IMG/VR virus record: IMGVR_UViG_3300023179_000130
Coordinates: 1 to 56,446 of that record
Reading direction: 5' to 3' (one strand)
Length of the DNA stretch: 56,446 nucleotides
Source: a virus
The translations under genes were made by a program, and so were the position numbers. This document shows, one piece after another, positions 42,216 to 49,395 of this stretch; position 1 is the first letter of the stretch; each line of letters starts with the position of its first letter. The notes under the pieces were generated by a model. It did no database searches. It saw only the letters and a program-made list of their open reading frames with translations, and was not told where the DNA came from.

Positions 42216-42740
42216 TTATTCCTCAATACATATACAATCATATTTAATACAATAGCAGCATAGTGGCCCAGGATTGTAATTTCCCCAAGCATTTGATGTG
42301 GAAATAAAACTTTCTTCACCAGTGTCTATACAAACTAATTTCTTAGTCTTTTGTCTATATACTAGACCAACATTATACCAATGGCAATCCCAAAAATTTA
42401 ATGTTGTTTTGTCATATATTTCTTCTACTAAAATTTGTATATTACGCACATTAGTTTTAGTATGATATACCGGCATAGCTTTTTCTGTTAAATATCCCCA
42501 ATTAGACTCACTATTATAGAGATAAGGATCTTTATGAGAAAAATTTAATTTGCAAATATCAGAAAAAATCTTAGGAGCAAGATTATATTTAGAAAGTTTG
42601 GTTTGATTTTTGTAAGATTCTATGGCTTTGGTTTTAGTATCAAATTCTTTAAATAATATACTGCTATTATTTTCAATAGAATATACTTGACAACTTCCTC
42701 CTTGGTCAAACCAATCAGTATTAATGAGGTACTTATTCAT
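42216..42740 (-). CDS. Miniature protein-kinase-like protein
   Basis: This 174-residue protein has a kinase-like layout in short form. GGSCQVYSIENNSSILFKEF resembles the glycine loop and Lys strand. The sequence FWDCHWYNVGLVYR carries the D-x-H-x-x-N catalytic loop. KLVCIDTGEESFI has a D-T-G in place of D-F-G. A C-terminal CCYCIKYDCIC cluster may bind zinc. It may be an active or pseudo-kinase or an aminoglycoside-phosphotransferase relative. Assignment is tentative. Confidence 0.6.
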   Translation of the reverse strand: MNKYLINTDWFDQGGSCQVYSIENNSSILFKEFDTKTKAIESYKNQTKLSKYNLAPKIFSDICKLNFSHKDPYLYNSESNWGYLTEKAMPVYHTKTNVRNIQILVEEIYDKTTLNFWDCHWYNVGLVYRQKTKKLVCIDTGEESFISTSNAWGNYNPGPLCCYCIKYDCICIEE

Positions 42741-42741
42741 T

Positions 42742-43059
42742 CTAATAAAATTGTATTTCTGGAATTTGTCCAGTAATATTATATATGAAATCTTTTACCT
42801 TATCTAAGGATTCAAAATTTCCTAAAAAAATAGTAGTACTTTGTTTATCATCTACATATCTTTTACCATATATTTGGTAAAATGGAATATCAAAAGCATT
42901 CCAATCATTAGATAAAAATTTTTCTATATCTTTAACCTGTTCTAAAATTATACCATTTTCATAATCATCATATTCTCTAACTGTAATAATTTCAAAAAAA
43001 TCAATGGGGGATTTAGGATGATTATTTTTAACCAATCCATTACAAATAATATTAGTCAT
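42742..43059 (-). CDS. Hypothetical protein
   Basis: This 105-residue protein has acidic and aromatic residues (DFFEIITVREYDDYENGIIL) and no known motif. It overlaps the gene upstream by eight bases. Confidence 0.66.
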   Translation of the reverse strand: MTNIICNGLVKNNHPKSPIDFFEIITVREYDDYENGIILEQVKDIEKFLSNDWNAFDIPFYQIYGKRYVDDKQSTTIFLGNFESLDKVKDFIYNITGQIPEIQFY

Positions 43060-43381
43060 TTTTTATACTATACAAACTGATAACCTTTTCTTGATTATCA
43101 TAAGGATTATTTTGCAGCCTAAGATCGTATAGTGATCCATCTTGTGTAATTTTGCCATATGCTACTGGCTCAGTATTCATAATACTATCTAATTTGGTTT
43201 TATTTTTACGCAATCTTTTAAGTTCATCTTTGGCATTATTTACCCAAAAACGATCTGCTCCAGAAGCCCAAGCAAAATCAATTATAGTATCTAGAGGATT
43301 TGCATTTTTATCCATATAATCTGCCAGTTCTATAAAAGTCCTTCGTATACTATCTTCCCAATTTTCATATTCTTCTATCAT
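43052..43381 (-). CDS. Hypothetical protein
   Basis: This 109-residue protein begins EEYENWEDSIRRTFIELADY and contains a WASGADRFWVNNAKDEL segment. The sequence is charged. It overlaps neighbouring genes on both sides. The function is unknown. Confidence 0.66.
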   Translation of the reverse strand: MIEEYENWEDSIRRTFIELADYMDKNANPLDTIIDFAWASGADRFWVNNAKDELKRLRKNKTKLDSIMNTEPVAYGKITQDGSLYDLRLQNNPYDNQEKVISLYSIKND

Positions 43382-43604
43382 TCTCTATCTTTGCTACTTT
43401 TTCTTCTAAAATGCTCACTCTTTCATAAATATCACGATTAGCCAATGGATTCAAATCTTTTACTGGAGTTTTACCATCGCCAATCCTAGTATCCCATATT
43501 TGACATTCTGCATCTTTTTCATATAAGACAACTTCTCCAATCCTAGGAATATAAGATGAATTATTTCTAGCTTTTCCAATACCAAAATATGCATTCATAT
43601 TCAA
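43365..43604 (-). CDS. Small protein with GDGKTPVKDL motif
   Basis: This 79-residue protein has IPRIGEVVLYEKDAECQI and IGDGKTPVKDLNPLAN, a pattern found in tail-fibre and adhesin-associated modules, followed by a coiled coil (YERVSILEEKVAKIEND). Its location among small early-type genes makes a fibre role doubtful. It overlaps neighbours by a few bases. Confidence 0.62.
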   Translation of the reverse strand: MNMNAYFGIGKARNNSSYIPRIGEVVLYEKDAECQIWDTRIGDGKTPVKDLNPLANRDIYERVSILEEKVAKIENDRRI

Positions 43605-43816
43605 ACAAATCCTATACGAGTTTTCTCACTAAGAGTAACTTCAATTTCATTTTCATGAAACCACTTGCTATCATGAGAGCGACCATTCCACCAGCTACAT
43701 TCGTAGGTTACATGATTATTACCGCGAATACACACAGCACTAATAATTCCAAATACATCATCCGCCAACTTAACTTTGCTACCAACCTTAAAAACTTCTA
43801 GAGAATTTTTAGTCAT
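43601..43816 (-). CDS. Hypothetical small protein, SH3-like
   Basis: This 71-residue protein contains FKVGSKVKLADDVFGIISAV and VTYECSWWNGRSHDSKWFHE, which looks like a small beta-barrel (KOW/SH3 type) with tryptophans. It couples to both flanking genes. The function is unknown. Confidence 0.66.
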   Translation of the reverse strand: MTKNSLEVFKVGSKVKLADDVFGIISAVCIRGNNHVTYECSWWNGRSHDSKWFHENEIEVTLSEKTRIGFV

Positions 43817-44030
43817 ATATTTCCTTTTTAGGTGTTAATTCAGCCTCTTCTGAGGCATCATAATATCCAGTATCATATCCTTGTTTATGACCCACAGTAT
43901 AAGCTGCCATCAACCATTTAATTATATCGTCTGTTCGTTCTTGTTCAACTGCAACTTTTACGTCATCCAACATTCGGTCTATTCTTGGGCCGAATCCTTC
44001 GTCTTGATTTATCCATTTGTCGAATGTCAT
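43809..44030 (-). CDS. Hypothetical small protein
   Basis: This 73-residue acidic protein (MTFDKWINQDEGFGPRIDRM, then YTVGHKQGYDTGYYDASEE) is the first gene after the promoter at 44068-44096. Its ATG at 44030 lies about 30 bases downstream of the predicted start. Confidence 0.68.
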   Translation of the reverse strand: MTFDKWINQDEGFGPRIDRMLDDVKVAVEQERTDDIIKWLMAAYTVGHKQGYDTGYYDASEEAELTPKKEIYD

Positions 44031-44067
44031 AAGATTTTATCTCCTGCAAACGCTTTGGTGTACTGCT

Positions 44068-44096
44068 ATTATAGCCTCTACCTATTAAGGAGTCAA
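44068..44096 (-). promoter_or_regulatory. Sigma70 promoter back-to-back with an HNH gene
   Basis: Minus strand: TTGACT (44096-44091), 17-base spacer, TATAAT (44073-44068). It serves the small-gene operon to the left. On the plus strand the complement of the -35 box, AGTCAA, overlaps the ribosome site AAGGAG of the HNH gene starting at 44099. Confidence 0.9.
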
Positions 44097-44098
44097 CT

Positions 44099-44554
44099 AT
44101 GGAAAGACATAAATATTCAGTCGATGATTTAAAAAATGCTGTTAAAAATTCTCGTTCTATAGCTCAGGTTTTAGATAAGCTTGGTATTGTTCCAGCAGGA
44201 GGGAATTATCAAACGGTTAAAAGAAGAATAGCTAAATATAATATTGATACTTCTCACTTCGGAGGACAATCTTGGAATAAAGGACAAATTACTGGCCCTA
44301 AAAAACCTATTAACTTTTATCTCACTAAAAATTCTGTTGTTCAGAGTTTTAAACTCAAGAAACGATTGTTATCTGAGAATATTTTTCAGCATAAGTGTTG
44401 TGAGTGTCATAAAACTAAATGGCTAAATCATCCTATTCCTTTAGAATTGCACCATATTGATGGGGATCATTACAATAATGAACTATCAAATTTAACTTTA
44501 CTTTGTCCTAACTGTCATGCTTTAACTGATAATTATCGTGGGAAAAATAAGTAG
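44099..44554 (+). CDS. HNH homing endonuclease, plus strand
   Basis: This 151-residue protein has an N-terminal helix-turn-helix (YSVDDLKNAVKNSRSIAQVL, LGIVPAGGNY) and a C-terminal HNH nuclease: HKCCECHKTKW, ELHHIDGDHYNNELSNLTLL and CPNCHAL. The start has AAGGAG five bases upstream of ATG. Its stop TAG overlaps the 3' end of tRNA-Leu. It lies between the tRNA and a promoter and is the opposite of all surrounding genes, as expected of a freestanding homing gene. Confidence 0.92.
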   Translation: MERHKYSVDDLKNAVKNSRSIAQVLDKLGIVPAGGNYQTVKRRIAKYNIDTSHFGGQSWNKGQITGPKKPINFYLTKNSVVQSFKLKKRLLSENIFQHKCCECHKTKWLNHPIPLELHHIDGDHYNNELSNLTLLCPNCHALTDNYRGKNK

Positions 44555-44832
44555 GAGCAGAGGGGATCGAACCCTCACTGTATGGATTTTCGTACTACTA
44601 TAACTTTCGTTACCATTGCTGTTTGTAGTCTGGACTTTACCTTAACCATAGTTTTCACTTTAGGTTCCTGCCGTCAAGTCTCTACACCTTCATAATATTT
44701 CTATTAAGCTTGGCTCGGTATTAGCAGTTAAGCCTTCACCGACTTTGACAGGTTCTACATTAAAGATTTCTCCTTATGCACTCAATTTAACGAAAAAAGT
44801 CCACTGCCTCTGCCTAATTGGGCTATGCTCCC
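44552..44832 (-). tRNA. trnL-UAA: tRNA-Leu(UAA) with group I intron
   Basis: The 5' exon (44832-44797) has acceptor GGGAGCA, the TA pair, a D arm GCC/GGC with GG in the loop, and anticodon stem GTGGA ending CTT. The 3' exon (44590-44552) starts AAAATCCAT, pairing with GTGGA, then a five-base variable loop, T arm GAGGG-TTCGATC-CCCTC, and acceptor TGCTCCT. Joined, the loop is C-U-U-A-A-A-A, so the anticodon is UAA. A leucine tRNA normally has a long variable arm, which is absent here. No CCA is encoded. Confidence 0.85.
44591..44796 (-). other. Group I self-splicing intron in tRNA-Leu
   Basis: This 206-base insertion lies between U34 and A35 of the anticodon, the position of the cyanobacterial and plastid trnL(UAA) intron. 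It ends in G and starts after U, as group I introns do. Bases GAGTGC within it can pair with exon GGACUU (P1, with G-U at the splice site). GTAGAGACTTGACGG and GGTAAAGTCCAG give P7 pairing GACTT/AAGTC, and ACCGAGCCAAGC is a Q-like element. No homing ORF lies inside it. Confidence 0.85.
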
Positions 44833-44851
44833 GTATACTTCCGAACTACAT

Positions 44852-44880
44852 ATCATAACGATTGATTAGATGTTTGTCTA
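44852..44880 (-). promoter_or_regulatory. Promoter of tRNA-Leu
   Basis: Minus strand: TAGACA (44880-44875), 17-base spacer, TATGAT (44857-44852), each one mismatch from consensus. The predicted start is about 13 bases before the tRNA 5' end. Confidence 0.72.
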
Positions 44881-44935
44881 TGTTGTCTCTATCAATATTT
44901 ATGAATAATGTAGTTGGAAGCATTTGGTTTTAAAA

Positions 44936-45220
44936 TCAATTGTTAGAATGAGCATTTTTAAGACGACGAACAATATCTGCCATAGCCTCAATATTGTCAA
45001 CAGTCTTAACTGGCTTTGCTCTTTCCATAGCGGGAAGTTCCTCACCCTTCTTAGCAAGGTCTGCCTTTACGCGAGCATATCGAGCCATCGTACTGGCAAT
45101 CTTCTGACCAGTTTTATTCGCAATCTCAGCATAAGTTTTGCTGCTAAAAACTGCCTCAAGAAACTTTTCATCACTGCAACGAACACGCTTCTGCTTTTCG
45201 CTAGTAGTAACTTCAGCCAT
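44936..45220 (-). CDS. Small DNA-binding-like protein
   Basis: The chosen start at 45220 is preceded by GGAGG six bases upstream. The 94-residue protein is basic, with CSDEKFLEAVFSSKTYAEIANKTGQ resembling an HTH of regulators. A Lys/Arg-rich middle follows. It is transcribed from its own near-consensus promoter and precedes tRNA-Leu. It may be an early regulator. Confidence 0.7.
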   Translation of the reverse strand: MAEVTTSEKQKRVRCSDEKFLEAVFSSKTYAEIANKTGQKIASTMARYARVKADLAKKGEELPAMERAKPVKTVDNIEAMADIVRRLKNAHSNN

Positions 45221-45301
45221 AATCAACCTCCAAATTCTTTGTCAAAATTGCAATCGTGAACTCAACCTAACTGATTGATCAGATCCACGATTCACTCTTT
45301 C

Positions 45302-45330
45302 ATTCTACAATACTGTATCGGCTCTGTCAA
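45302..45330 (-). promoter_or_regulatory. Near-consensus promoter of the gene at 44936
   Basis: Minus strand: TTGACA (45330-45325), 17 bases containing GCCGATACAG, TAGAAT (45307-45302). The upstream PspC-like gene is separated from it by the hairpin at 45337-45363. Confidence 0.88.
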
Positions 45331-45336
45331 TGGGTG

Positions 45337-45363
45337 TTCTTGAAAATTTCTAGATTTCAAGAA
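45337..45363. terminator. Hairpin between PspC-like gene and next promoter
   Basis: TTCTTGAAA (45337-45345) and TTTCAAGAA (45355-45363) are perfect nine-base complements with a nine-base loop. It lies just past the PspC-like gene and upstream of a promoter. No T run follows, so factor-dependent termination or RNA processing is possible. Confidence 0.55.
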
Positions 45364-45380
45364 TTATTATTGTCTAAATT

Positions 45381-45572
45381 TTACTTAGTGTCTTTATTTG
45401 GTAACACTATAGCTAATAATAGATAAATCCAAAAAAGTAAAGTTCCACTAAATAAAGTTCCTATTATAAATAGTATTCTTAGTAAAGAAACATCTATAGA
45501 AGTATAATCAGATAATCCTGAACAAACACCAAATAAAACCCTATTATATTGATCTTTATATAAGTTTTTCAT
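45381..45572 (-). CDS. PspC-domain membrane protein
   Basis: This 63-residue protein is a single PspC domain. LYKDQYNRVLFGVCSGLSDY, TSIDVSLLRILFII and two hydrophobic helices match. Such proteins modulate phage-shock or envelope stress in bacteria. A phage copy could tune host envelope stress. It is the last gene before a hairpin. Confidence 0.85.
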   Translation of the reverse strand: MKNLYKDQYNRVLFGVCSGLSDYTSIDVSLLRILFIIGTLFSGTLLFWIYLLLAIVLPNKDTK

Positions 45573-45657
45573 ATGTTGAATTTTCTATTAAAGAATTAAT
45601 ATTAGATATTGGATATCCTAAAATTAGATATACATAGTATGTATTGTTTTTTATCAT
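45556..45657 (-). CDS. Very small open frame coupled to the neighbouring gene
   Basis: A 33-residue frame starts at 45657 as ATGA over the upstream stop and ends inside the PspC gene start. It encodes a hydrophobic stretch (YYVYLILGYPISNI). The coupling suggests translation but there is no other support. Confidence 0.35.
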   Translation of the reverse strand: MIKNNTYYVYLILGYPISNINSLIENSTYEKLI

Positions 45658-45920
45658 ATAAGATTAATTTTGAGTATAAAATATCCTTCTTCTTCTGTTT
45701 CTATGATTTGAATCATAGATATTTTACCTTTACCTAAAAAAGAATCTCCTACCATCAAATGAACACCACCATCTAAATGAGCAGATGTAATGTATGATGT
45801 GTCAAATTGACAACCAAATTTAGCCCAATTTGTATATCCTTCAAGTAAATATTCTTTTTCACCAATTTGAGTAATAATTCTAGTATTTAGATTATTTTTA
45901 AGCTGTGCATATCGAACCAT
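45654..45920 (-). CDS. Hypothetical protein
   Basis: This protein of about 88 residues has beta-rich segments (EKEYLLEGYTNWAKFGCQFD, GGVHLMVGDSFLGKG). A start at 45920 (MVRYAQLKN) is chosen. Ribosome site evidence is weak and the start is uncertain. It overlaps the gene upstream. Confidence 0.62.
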   Translation of the reverse strand: MVRYAQLKNNLNTRIITQIGEKEYLLEGYTNWAKFGCQFDTSYITSAHLDGGVHLMVGDSFLGKGKISMIQIIETEEEGYFILKINLI

Positions 45921-46113
45921 TAACTGACTCACTAACAAAATGATAGCCTTCTTTATTTAGAGACGTTAAACTATTAAGAACGTCTTTTAGTTTTTCGTTT
46001 TCTATTTCTAATTTTAGAATAATATCTTCAGCTTGATTTAGTGCTTTATATAGTTGCTTAACCTTAAAAGCTAATTCATCAGCGATAAATTCGTTAGGAG
46101 TTTTTTTAACCAT
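45898..46113 (-). CDS. Small coiled-coil protein
   Basis: This 71-residue protein starts at 46113 (MVKKTPNE), five bases after GAAAGGG. It contains a helical, coiled-coil-like segment (VKQLYKALNQAEDIILKLEI, ENEKLKDVLNSL). The function is unknown. Confidence 0.66.
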   Translation of the reverse strand: MVKKTPNEFIADELAFKVKQLYKALNQAEDIILKLEIENEKLKDVLNSLTSLNKEGYHFVSESVNGSICTA

Positions 46114-46165
46114 AAAAACCCTTTCTATATAAAATATAATCAAGACTAATACTATATATTACACC

Positions 46166-46447
46166 CTAATCTAGTTCTAAACTTGATAAAAATTTTTTTA
46201 GATCTTTTAATTGATTGTTATTCAATACTATTTGATCATTATAGGGTTTTTTATGAAAAATAATTTGATAACAATACCTTAATCTCTGCCATAATGACAT
46301 TTTATTACTATAATTTGTATAATTTTCAAATATCGCTAAATCCGCAATATTAATTGTATGATCATATTCAATAACTAAAATTTCACTTCTACAATCACAA
46401 GGAATGAATAATGTCTTATTTTCTTTTAGATTTGTTATGCTTCCCAC
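46166..46447 (-). CDS. Conserved small phage protein
   Basis: This 93-residue protein has IPCDCRSEILVIEYD and SLWQRLRYCYQIIFHKKPYN, a pattern I recognise in many phage proteins of unknown function with a CxCxSE start. It overlaps the small gene upstream. Confidence 0.72.
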   Translation of the reverse strand: MGSITNLKENKTLFIPCDCRSEILVIEYDHTINIADLAIFENYTNYSNKMSLWQRLRYCYQIIFHKKPYNDQIVLNNNQLKDLKKFLSSLELD

Positions 46448-46535
46448 GTTTAAAAATCCTATCGTAATTTTTAGCCCATGTTTGCTGATCTACAGTTTTG
46501 GGCCTGGGTTTAGAACCTTTGCCATTTTGACTCAT
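46416..46535 (-). CDS. Small conserved NGKGxxPRP-type phage protein
   Basis: This 39-residue frame, MSQNGKGSKPRPKTVDQQTW followed by AKNYDRIFKRGKHNK, belongs to a short family common in tailed phages (N-G-K-G-x-x-P-R-P ... N-Y-x-R-I-F). Its function is not known. It sits between the HhH-type gene and the CxCxSE gene. Confidence 0.78.
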   Translation of the reverse strand: MSQNGKGSKPRPKTVDQQTWAKNYDRIFKRGKHNKSKRK

Positions 46536-46538
46536 TAT

Positions 46539-47237
46539 TTAATCCTCAAGCACAAATGACCAGTATCGACTATCTTCTTTCTTTTGAAGATCATCCCAAT
46601 AAATCGAGCGGGCGATATAAGATGGAACCTTGAGTTTGCCACAATTAATCATCCAATGACGCTCCATCTTCTTATAAATGGATGATCCCAACTTACTTTT
46701 ATTATACTTTAGAGACTCAACATCGTAAAGCCGAAGTTGATGTATATCTCCACACAATACTCTAGCCTCATTAGGATGAATCATCTCCAGAGCAAAACTA
46801 ATCTTTGCCAAACCAATACCACTAATTTTATTCAAGATACTATCTCGTTTCTTGACATGGTACTTTTTAGTGGTAAAATAAAAGTCTTTAGGATTAGCCC
46901 AAAACTTGGTGCTAAAATCCCAAATATAATTCGTACGATTATTGTGTAGTCCTACGCCGCTCTTGTGGAGTTTTGTCAAAAGAATTTCTTTGCTATCCAC
47001 CCACTCACTAAAATTCTTGATAGCATTATATCCCTTGACATTGCCCTGCCAAGTGGTATGGACGCTGCAAAAAGCAAAGAGATAACGACGAAAAATATCT
47101 TCATCAGTCTTGGGACTAACACTCTCCCAATAGTCTTTATAGGCAACTACCTTATCCTTGGGAAAATTCTTAAAAAACTCGTCAGCCTTACTTGTATTCA
47201 TAACAATAGGTTTTTTCTCAACAACTGCTTCAGTCAT
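46539..47237 (-). CDS. HhH-type DNA glycosylase-like protein
   Basis: This 232-residue protein starts at 47237, five bases after GGAG. Its middle contains LNKISGIGLAKISFALEMIH (about residues 145-164), a helix-hairpin-helix, followed by NEARVLCGDIHQLRLYD. That is the order in HhH-GPD glycosylases and endonuclease III, in which a catalytic acidic residue follows. Whether the catalytic lysine or aspartate is preserved is unclear. It would act in base excision repair. It has its own promoter. Confidence 0.68.
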   Translation of the reverse strand: MTEAVVEKKPIVMNTSKADEFFKNFPKDKVVAYKDYWESVSPKTDEDIFRRYLFAFCSVHTTWQGNVKGYNAIKNFSEWVDSKEILLTKLHKSGVGLHNNRTNYIWDFSTKFWANPKDFYFTTKKYHVKKRDSILNKISGIGLAKISFALEMIHPNEARVLCGDIHQLRLYDVESLKYNKSKLGSSIYKKMERHWMINCGKLKVPSYIARSIYWDDLQKKEDSRYWSFVLED

Positions 47238-47274
47238 ATCTTCTCCAAAATTTGTTTCCAATGGTTATGCTAAC

Positions 47275-47303
47275 ATTCTATACTACTGGTATCGGTTTGT
47301 CAA
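47275..47303 (-). promoter_or_regulatory. Near-consensus promoter of the gene at 46539
   Basis: Minus strand: TTGACA (47303-47298), 17 bases containing ACCGATACCAGTAG, TAGAAT (47280-47275). The start is about 30 bases before the ATG at 47237. Confidence 0.88.
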
Positions 47304-47314
47304 GTGTCGTTTCT

Positions 47315-48628
47315 TTAAACCGTTCTAGCAGACCCGTGCAAAACCTTAAAAATCGGAAAACGCAAACTAATCCCGCCATCTTGGTTTTCGCTCTCAGAGA
47401 AATACTGCACAGTTATTATCTTTCCAAGTATCTTTTTAGGATGCTTATGAAAATCCTGACGTTGTTCAATACTAAAACCAGAGCCAACTCGCACAGTATA
47501 CCCCTTATGCTGAATCATAACACAACTCAACATAGTTTCCTCACACTCTGCACCATCTTTAACATAACGAAATGGCCCCATTTCAACGTCCACAACCTCA
47601 TATTCATCATCAAAGAACGCTTTATACTTCAATAGGTCTTTGGATCGCTTGCCTTTATATGGAACGTCAGACCGAAGCATAAGCCCCTCATACCCATTCT
47701 GATTGGATTCAGTCACGAATTCTTGAAAGTGATTTTCATCTTTAACCAAAGACTGTTCCAGAAGTGTCAAACAAGCACACTCATTCTTCTTCATCACTTC
47801 TGTAAGATTCTTTAGTCTAATACTAAATGGTCGATTCTTTTCTCCTTTCTGACTATAAAACTCATCATGAGAGATCATATCAAAAATTTTATATGAGGGA
47901 TTGGGGATAGTATGATCTTTCTTACGAAGTTCCTTCATTACACCTTGAAAATCCTCATTACCATCTTCATCCACAAGACAAAGCTCTCCATCAAGAACTA
48001 CATTAGTAAGTCCCAAAGCTTTAATGCCACCGCTAACAACATCAAGAGTATCAAAGATTTTTCCCGTGCGGGAATAAAAGGTAGAATTACCATTACTATC
48101 AACAATAGCAATACATCTAGCTCCGTCGATCTTCCTGCTAACATACCATCCATCCTTCCAATCTACAATATTAGGATCATATTTATCTGCCAATGCAACG
48201 CTAAATTCTGGAATATGATCTGGAATAGCCTTGTTGATAATCTTGTCCCCTGCTCTTGTTTTTAGGTCTTTATCAATTATGCAGTAAATAAGTTCCTCAT
48301 AGTCTGAGTGATGCTCAATAAAACTATTTACAGCAGCAATAGCGTCATGCCCAGTAATTTTACGACCCTTTAGAGCATCAAGCAAATCAAAAAAATTCTT
48401 GTATTCGTTCTTTCTCGATACAAGATAATTCTTCTTTTTGAGATTATCGCTTGTTACATTATATTGCCAAAGAGGATGATAAGTATAAAGAAGAATTTTC
48501 TTAGTAAAGTTTGCAGCCTCAGAATTATGGTTGCAATAATCCTCAATAATACCTTGCTTATCTATAGTGCTACTGGTAGCCCTAAGATCACGAACCATCC
48601 CCCAAACATAATTAAAATCGTGAGTCAT
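47315..48628 (-). CDS. ATP-dependent DNA ligase
   Basis: The start at 48628 follows AGGAGAAATTTG; the frame is open 18 codons further but that part overlaps the -10 and -35 boxes. It has 437 residues. Motif I is YVSRKIDGARCIAIVD (about residues 157-172), with the AMP-binding lysine. NVVLDGELCLVDEDGN is motif III. EGLMLRSDVPYKGKRSKDLLKYK holds motifs IV-V. The C-terminal OB domain ends FPIFKVLHGSARTV. It would seal nicks during replication and repair. Confidence 0.95.
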   Translation of the reverse strand: MTHDFNYVWGMVRDLRATSSTIDKQGIIEDYCNHNSEAANFTKKILLYTYHPLWQYNVTSDNLKKKNYLVSRKNEYKNFFDLLDALKGRKITGHDAIAAVNSFIEHHSDYEELIYCIIDKDLKTRAGDKIINKAIPDHIPEFSVALADKYDPNIVDWKDGWYVSRKIDGARCIAIVDSNGNSTFYSRTGKIFDTLDVVSGGIKALGLTNVVLDGELCLVDEDGNEDFQGVMKELRKKDHTIPNPSYKIFDMISHDEFYSQKGEKNRPFSIRLKNLTEVMKKNECACLTLLEQSLVKDENHFQEFVTESNQNGYEGLMLRSDVPYKGKRSKDLLKYKAFFDDEYEVVDVEMGPFRYVKDGAECEETMLSCVMIQHKGYTVRVGSGFSIEQRQDFHKHPKKILGKIITVQYFSESENQDGGISLRFPIFKVLHGSARTV

Positions 48629-48653
48629 TCCAAATTTCTCCTGTGTTCCGATC

Positions 48654-48682
48654 AGTATATCATACGATATGCCACTTGTCAA
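48654..48682 (-). promoter_or_regulatory. Near-consensus promoter of DNA ligase
   Basis: Minus strand: TTGACA (48682-48677), 17-base spacer with GGCATATCG, TATACT (48659-48654). The start is near 48647, about 20 bases before the ATG at 48628. Confidence 0.87.
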
Positions 48683-48689
48683 GTATCGA

Positions 48690-49031
48690 CTATTTACGAT
48701 TTGGTCTTGAAAGAAAATAATTCATAGCGTTAGTGATACCTCTTATATTATCACCCAACTTACCTATACCAGTATTACAAGGTTCACACAAAAATCCTCT
48801 AAAACTATTATCACTATGATCATGATCCAAACACCATTTATATGGTATTTTCCCGCAACATTCACAAACTTCTGGCTTAGGAGGAGCTTCTTTATGAAGT
48901 TTATTTCTTATTTTAGATTGTTTCTTAACACATTTTCTACATCTACTATCCAGATTATCTTTGTACATACTATGCTTGGGAAAACTTGCTTTGTTCTTCC
49001 TTTTCCCACAATATTTACAAATTTTTCTCAT
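48690..49031 (-). CDS. Recombination endonuclease VII-like nuclease
   Basis: This 113-residue protein has zinc-binding CKYCGKRKNKASFPKHSMYK, then CRKC and CECCGKIPYKWCLDHDHSDN, and FRGFLCEPCNTGIGKLGDN. The C-x-x-C ... D-H-D-H ... F-R-G-x-L-C-x-x-C-N pattern is typical of T4 endonuclease VII/HNH proteins. Freestanding proteins of this kind resolve branched DNA or act as homing nucleases. It lies between ligase and tmRNA and runs in their direction. Confidence 0.88.
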   Translation of the reverse strand: MRKICKYCGKRKNKASFPKHSMYKDNLDSRCRKCVKKQSKIRNKLHKEAPPKPEVCECCGKIPYKWCLDHDHSDNSFRGFLCEPCNTGIGKLGDNIRGITNAMNYFLSRPNRK

Positions 49032-49040
49032 AATATTAAG

Positions 49041-49390
49041 TGGAGGCGGGCGATTCGACTCGCCGTCTTGCGATAATTTTGATAATATTTTCTACAAGTT
49101 TAGTTCTTTGTTAATTATAGATGGTTTGAACAAAGAACAAATCTTTCCACCTATTTCAACTAATCTTAACTAGAACCAGTTGAGTCATTCTAGAGCAGAG
49201 GGATTTGGCGACAGATTTTTGATCGCTACCCTCATTCGCAATCGCAATCTGTTGTTGCCTATTTAATTAGGCAGCAAGGGCTAACTGTGTTTCGCCAGTT
49301 AAAGCGTTTAATCCTGTTTTAAAGTAGCCGCAGGATCAACTACTACTTGCTTATATAATCTTCATTATCCAATCGATACATTTCGCCCCC
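49041..49390 (-). ncRNA. ssrA: Transfer-messenger RNA (tmRNA)
   Basis: The 5' end GGGGGCGAAATGTATCGATT and the 3' end (ACGGCGAGTCGAATCGCCCG, then CCTCCA) form the tRNA-like domain. GGGGGCG pairs with CGCCTCC, and the T arm GGCGA/TCGCC is present. Internally the tag ORF at 49296-49267 encodes G-E-T-Q-L-A-L-A-A followed by TAA. That stop sits in a hairpin GCCTA/TAGGC as in bacterial tmRNA. No CCA is encoded. It would rescue stalled ribosomes and tag proteins for degradation in the host. Confidence 0.9.
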
Positions 49391-49395
49391 ATATT

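Noticed and set aside
44099-44554. HNH gene as an intron-encoded endonuclease of the tRNA-Leu intron
   Set aside because: It lies outside the intron, on the opposite strand, and only touches the tRNA 3' end; it is freestanding.
47252-47635. Plus-strand open frame across the ligase 3' end and its downstream promoter
   Set aside because: It runs antisense to the conserved C-terminal ligase motifs and has no ribosome site.
48626-48682. Longer ligase start at 48682
   Set aside because: The extension would include the ligase promoter itself, while the ATG at 48628 has a good ribosome site and starts the conserved protein.
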